DNA of 5,451 nucleotides, taken from NCBI GenBank assembly GCA_003136795.1, contig PLDP01000073.1:6519-11969 (forward strand), given 5' to 3'. Shown here one piece after another: positions 4,319 through 5,451 of the stretch. The position numbers and the translations under genes are program-made. Position 1 is the first letter of the stretch, and each line of letters starts with the position of its first letter. Source of the stretch: Actinomycetota bacterium. Lineage in GTDB: Bacteria > Actinomycetota > Thermoleophilia > Gaiellales > Gaiellaceae. Under the pieces are notes generated by a model. That model had not been told where the DNA came from. It did not search any database and saw only the letters and a program-made list of their open reading frames with translations.

Positions 4319-5451
4319 ATGAAGGCGCTCGAACACCTCGAGCTCTGGCTCGTCACCGGGAGCCAGGAGATGTACGGGGAGGCAACGCTGCGGCAGGTCG
4401 AGGCGCATGCCCGTGAGGTCGCCGCCAGCCTCGACGCGCAGCCGGAGATCCCGGTGCGCGTCGTGCACAAGGAGGTCGCCACGAGCGCCGGCTCGATTCG
4501 CCGCGTCGCGCTCGAGGCGAACGCGGCAGACACATGCGTCGGCGTGATCGCATGGATGCACACCTTCTCGCCGGCGAAGATGTGGATCGCCGGCCTGAGT
4601 GCGCTGCAGAAGCCGCTGCTTCATCTCCACACGCAGTTCAACCGTGAGCTGCCGTGGTCGGAGATCGACATGGACTTCATGAACCTGAACCAGTCGGCGC
4701 ACGGCGACCGCGAGTTCGGGTTCATCGCGACACGGATGGGGCTGCGCCGAAAGACGGTCGTGGGGCACTGGAGCGACCCGGCTGTCGCGCGCCGCGTCGG
4801 CACGTGGGCGCGCGCGGCCTGCGGCTGGCGCGAGCTGCAGCGGCTCGAGGTCGCGCGCTTCGGCGACAACATGCGCCAGGTCGCGGTCACCGAGGGCGAC
4901 AAGGTCGAGGCGCAGCTGCGGCTGGGGGTCTCGGTGAACGGCTACGGCGTCGACGACCTCGCCCGAGTCGTGCGCGAGGTCACCGACGCGGAGGTGGACG
5001 CCCTGACCCGCGATTACGAGGACCGATACGACCTCGTCCCGGCTTTGCGCGAGGGCGGCGAGCGGCGCGCGTCGCTGCACGACGCGGCGCGGATCGAGGC
5101 GGGGCTCCGCTCCTTCCTCGACGCGGGCGGCTTCAAGGCCTTCACGGACACGTTCGAGGATCTCGCGGACCTGCCGCAGCTGCCGGGGATCGGTGTCCAG
5201 AGGCTGATGGCGGACGGCTACGGGTTCGGTGGCGAGGGAGACTGGAAGACCGCGGCGCTCGTGCGCGCGGCGAAGGTGATGGGCGCCGGGCTCGACGGCG
5301 GCAGCTCGTTCATGGAGGACTACACGTACGACTTCGCGCCGGGCGACGGGCGCGTGCTCGGTGCGCACATGCTCGAGGTGTGCCCGTCGATCGCGGACGG
5401 GCGGCCGTCGTGCGAGATCCACCCGCTCTCGATCGGCGGTCGCGGCGACCC
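4319..5451 (+). CDS. araA: L-arabinose isomerase (AraA), C-terminus cut by window edge
   Basis: Interconverts L-arabinose and L-ribulose, the first cytoplasmic step of bacterial arabinose catabolism (then AraB and AraD); the enzyme uses Mn2+. Many family members also convert D-galactose to D-tagatose. 377 codons are visible of about 500 expected. The N-terminus reads [15 protein letters not shown], as in the family, followed by [37 protein letters not shown] and [20 protein letters not shown]. The metal/catalytic positions fall at exactly the E. coli numbers: E306 in [12 protein letters not shown]333 in FMEDYTYDF and H350 in [12 protein letters not shown]. The fourth ligand, H450, lies beyond the window. 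ATG 4319 is the only start codon in this frame after an in-frame TGA at 4289-4291. It has no clear Shine-Dalgarno, so translation is probably coupled to the ATPase gene 27 nt upstream. Last visible gene of the operon; araB/araD may follow. Confidence 0.97.
   Translation, partial: MKALEHLELWLVTGSQEMYGEATLRQVEAHAREVAASLDAQPEIPVRVVHKEVATSAGSIRRVALEANAADTCVGVIAWMHTFSPAKMWIAGLSALQKPLLHLHTQFNRELPWSEIDMDFMNLNQSAHGDREFGFIATRMGLRRKTVVGHWSDPAVARRVGTWARAACGWRELQRLEVARFGDNMRQVAVTEGDKVEAQLRLGVSVNGYGVDDLARVVREVTDAEVDALTRDYEDRYDLVPALREGGERRASLHDAARIEAGLRSFLDAGGFKAFTDTFEDLADLPQLPGIGVQRLMADGYGFGGEGDWKTAALVRAAKVMGAGLDGGSSFMEDYTYDFAPGDGRVLGAHMLEVCPSIADGRPSCEIHPLSIGGRGD

Noticed and set aside
3389..5422. A 677-codon open frame on the minus strand, antisense to the ATPase and araA genes (similar ones at 2409-3530 and 1273-2409)
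   Set aside because: The plus-strand genes have clear family motifs along their whole length. The antisense frames are low-complexity Arg/Asp/Ala/Val-rich translations, as expected opposite GC-rich codons, with no recognisable domain.
1..5451. A hidden defence, mobile or otherwise novel gene system
   Set aside because: All coding space is accounted for by galT, a CUT2 sugar importer and araA. No transposase, integrase, toxin-antitoxin, reverse transcriptase or repeat array was seen.

Overview
The window is high-GC DNA (strong G/C preference at third codon positions) carrying a sugar-catabolism locus. The Tat-dependent binding protein, the GalT sequence type and the codon use suggest an actinobacterium (Actinomycetota), possibly of the Thermoleophilia/Solirubrobacterales kind. 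The phylum is a moderate inference and the class is only a guess. I see no mobile element, CRISPR array, tRNA or rRNA.

Layout. Positions 1-953, minus strand: most of a galactose-1-phosphate uridylyltransferase gene (galT), whose C-terminal end lies beyond the left edge. Positions 954-1290: a 337-bp divergent control region. On the galT side it holds two abutting perfect stem-loops. Further right it holds an AT-rich island with a plausible rightward promoter, then a probable ~100-nt leader and a very strong ribosome binding site. Positions 1291-5451, plus strand: four tightly packed genes that look like one operon. These are a Tat-exported sugar-binding protein, a ribose/xylose-type (CUT2) permease, a single-domain sugar ABC ATPase overlapping the permease stop by ATGA, and L-arabinose isomerase (araA), cut by the right edge after 377 codons.

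How it works together. The binding protein, permease and ATPase form a complete CUT2 sugar importer. Directly downstream, AraA would convert L-arabinose to L-ribulose, so L-arabinose is the best guess for the imported sugar. GalT, transcribed away from it, belongs to the Leloir galactose pathway. The two transcription units share one intergenic region, so arabinose and galactose use could be coordinated. No regulator gene is visible.

The protein-coding content is conventional. The least explained signals are non-coding: a perfect 13-bp GC-rich hairpin just after the binding-protein gene, inside the apparent N-terminal codons of the permease; the tandem hairpins (one with a GAGA loop in the galT transcript) abutting the galT start; and the promoter/operator-like AT island. 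I found no convincing new biological system here.
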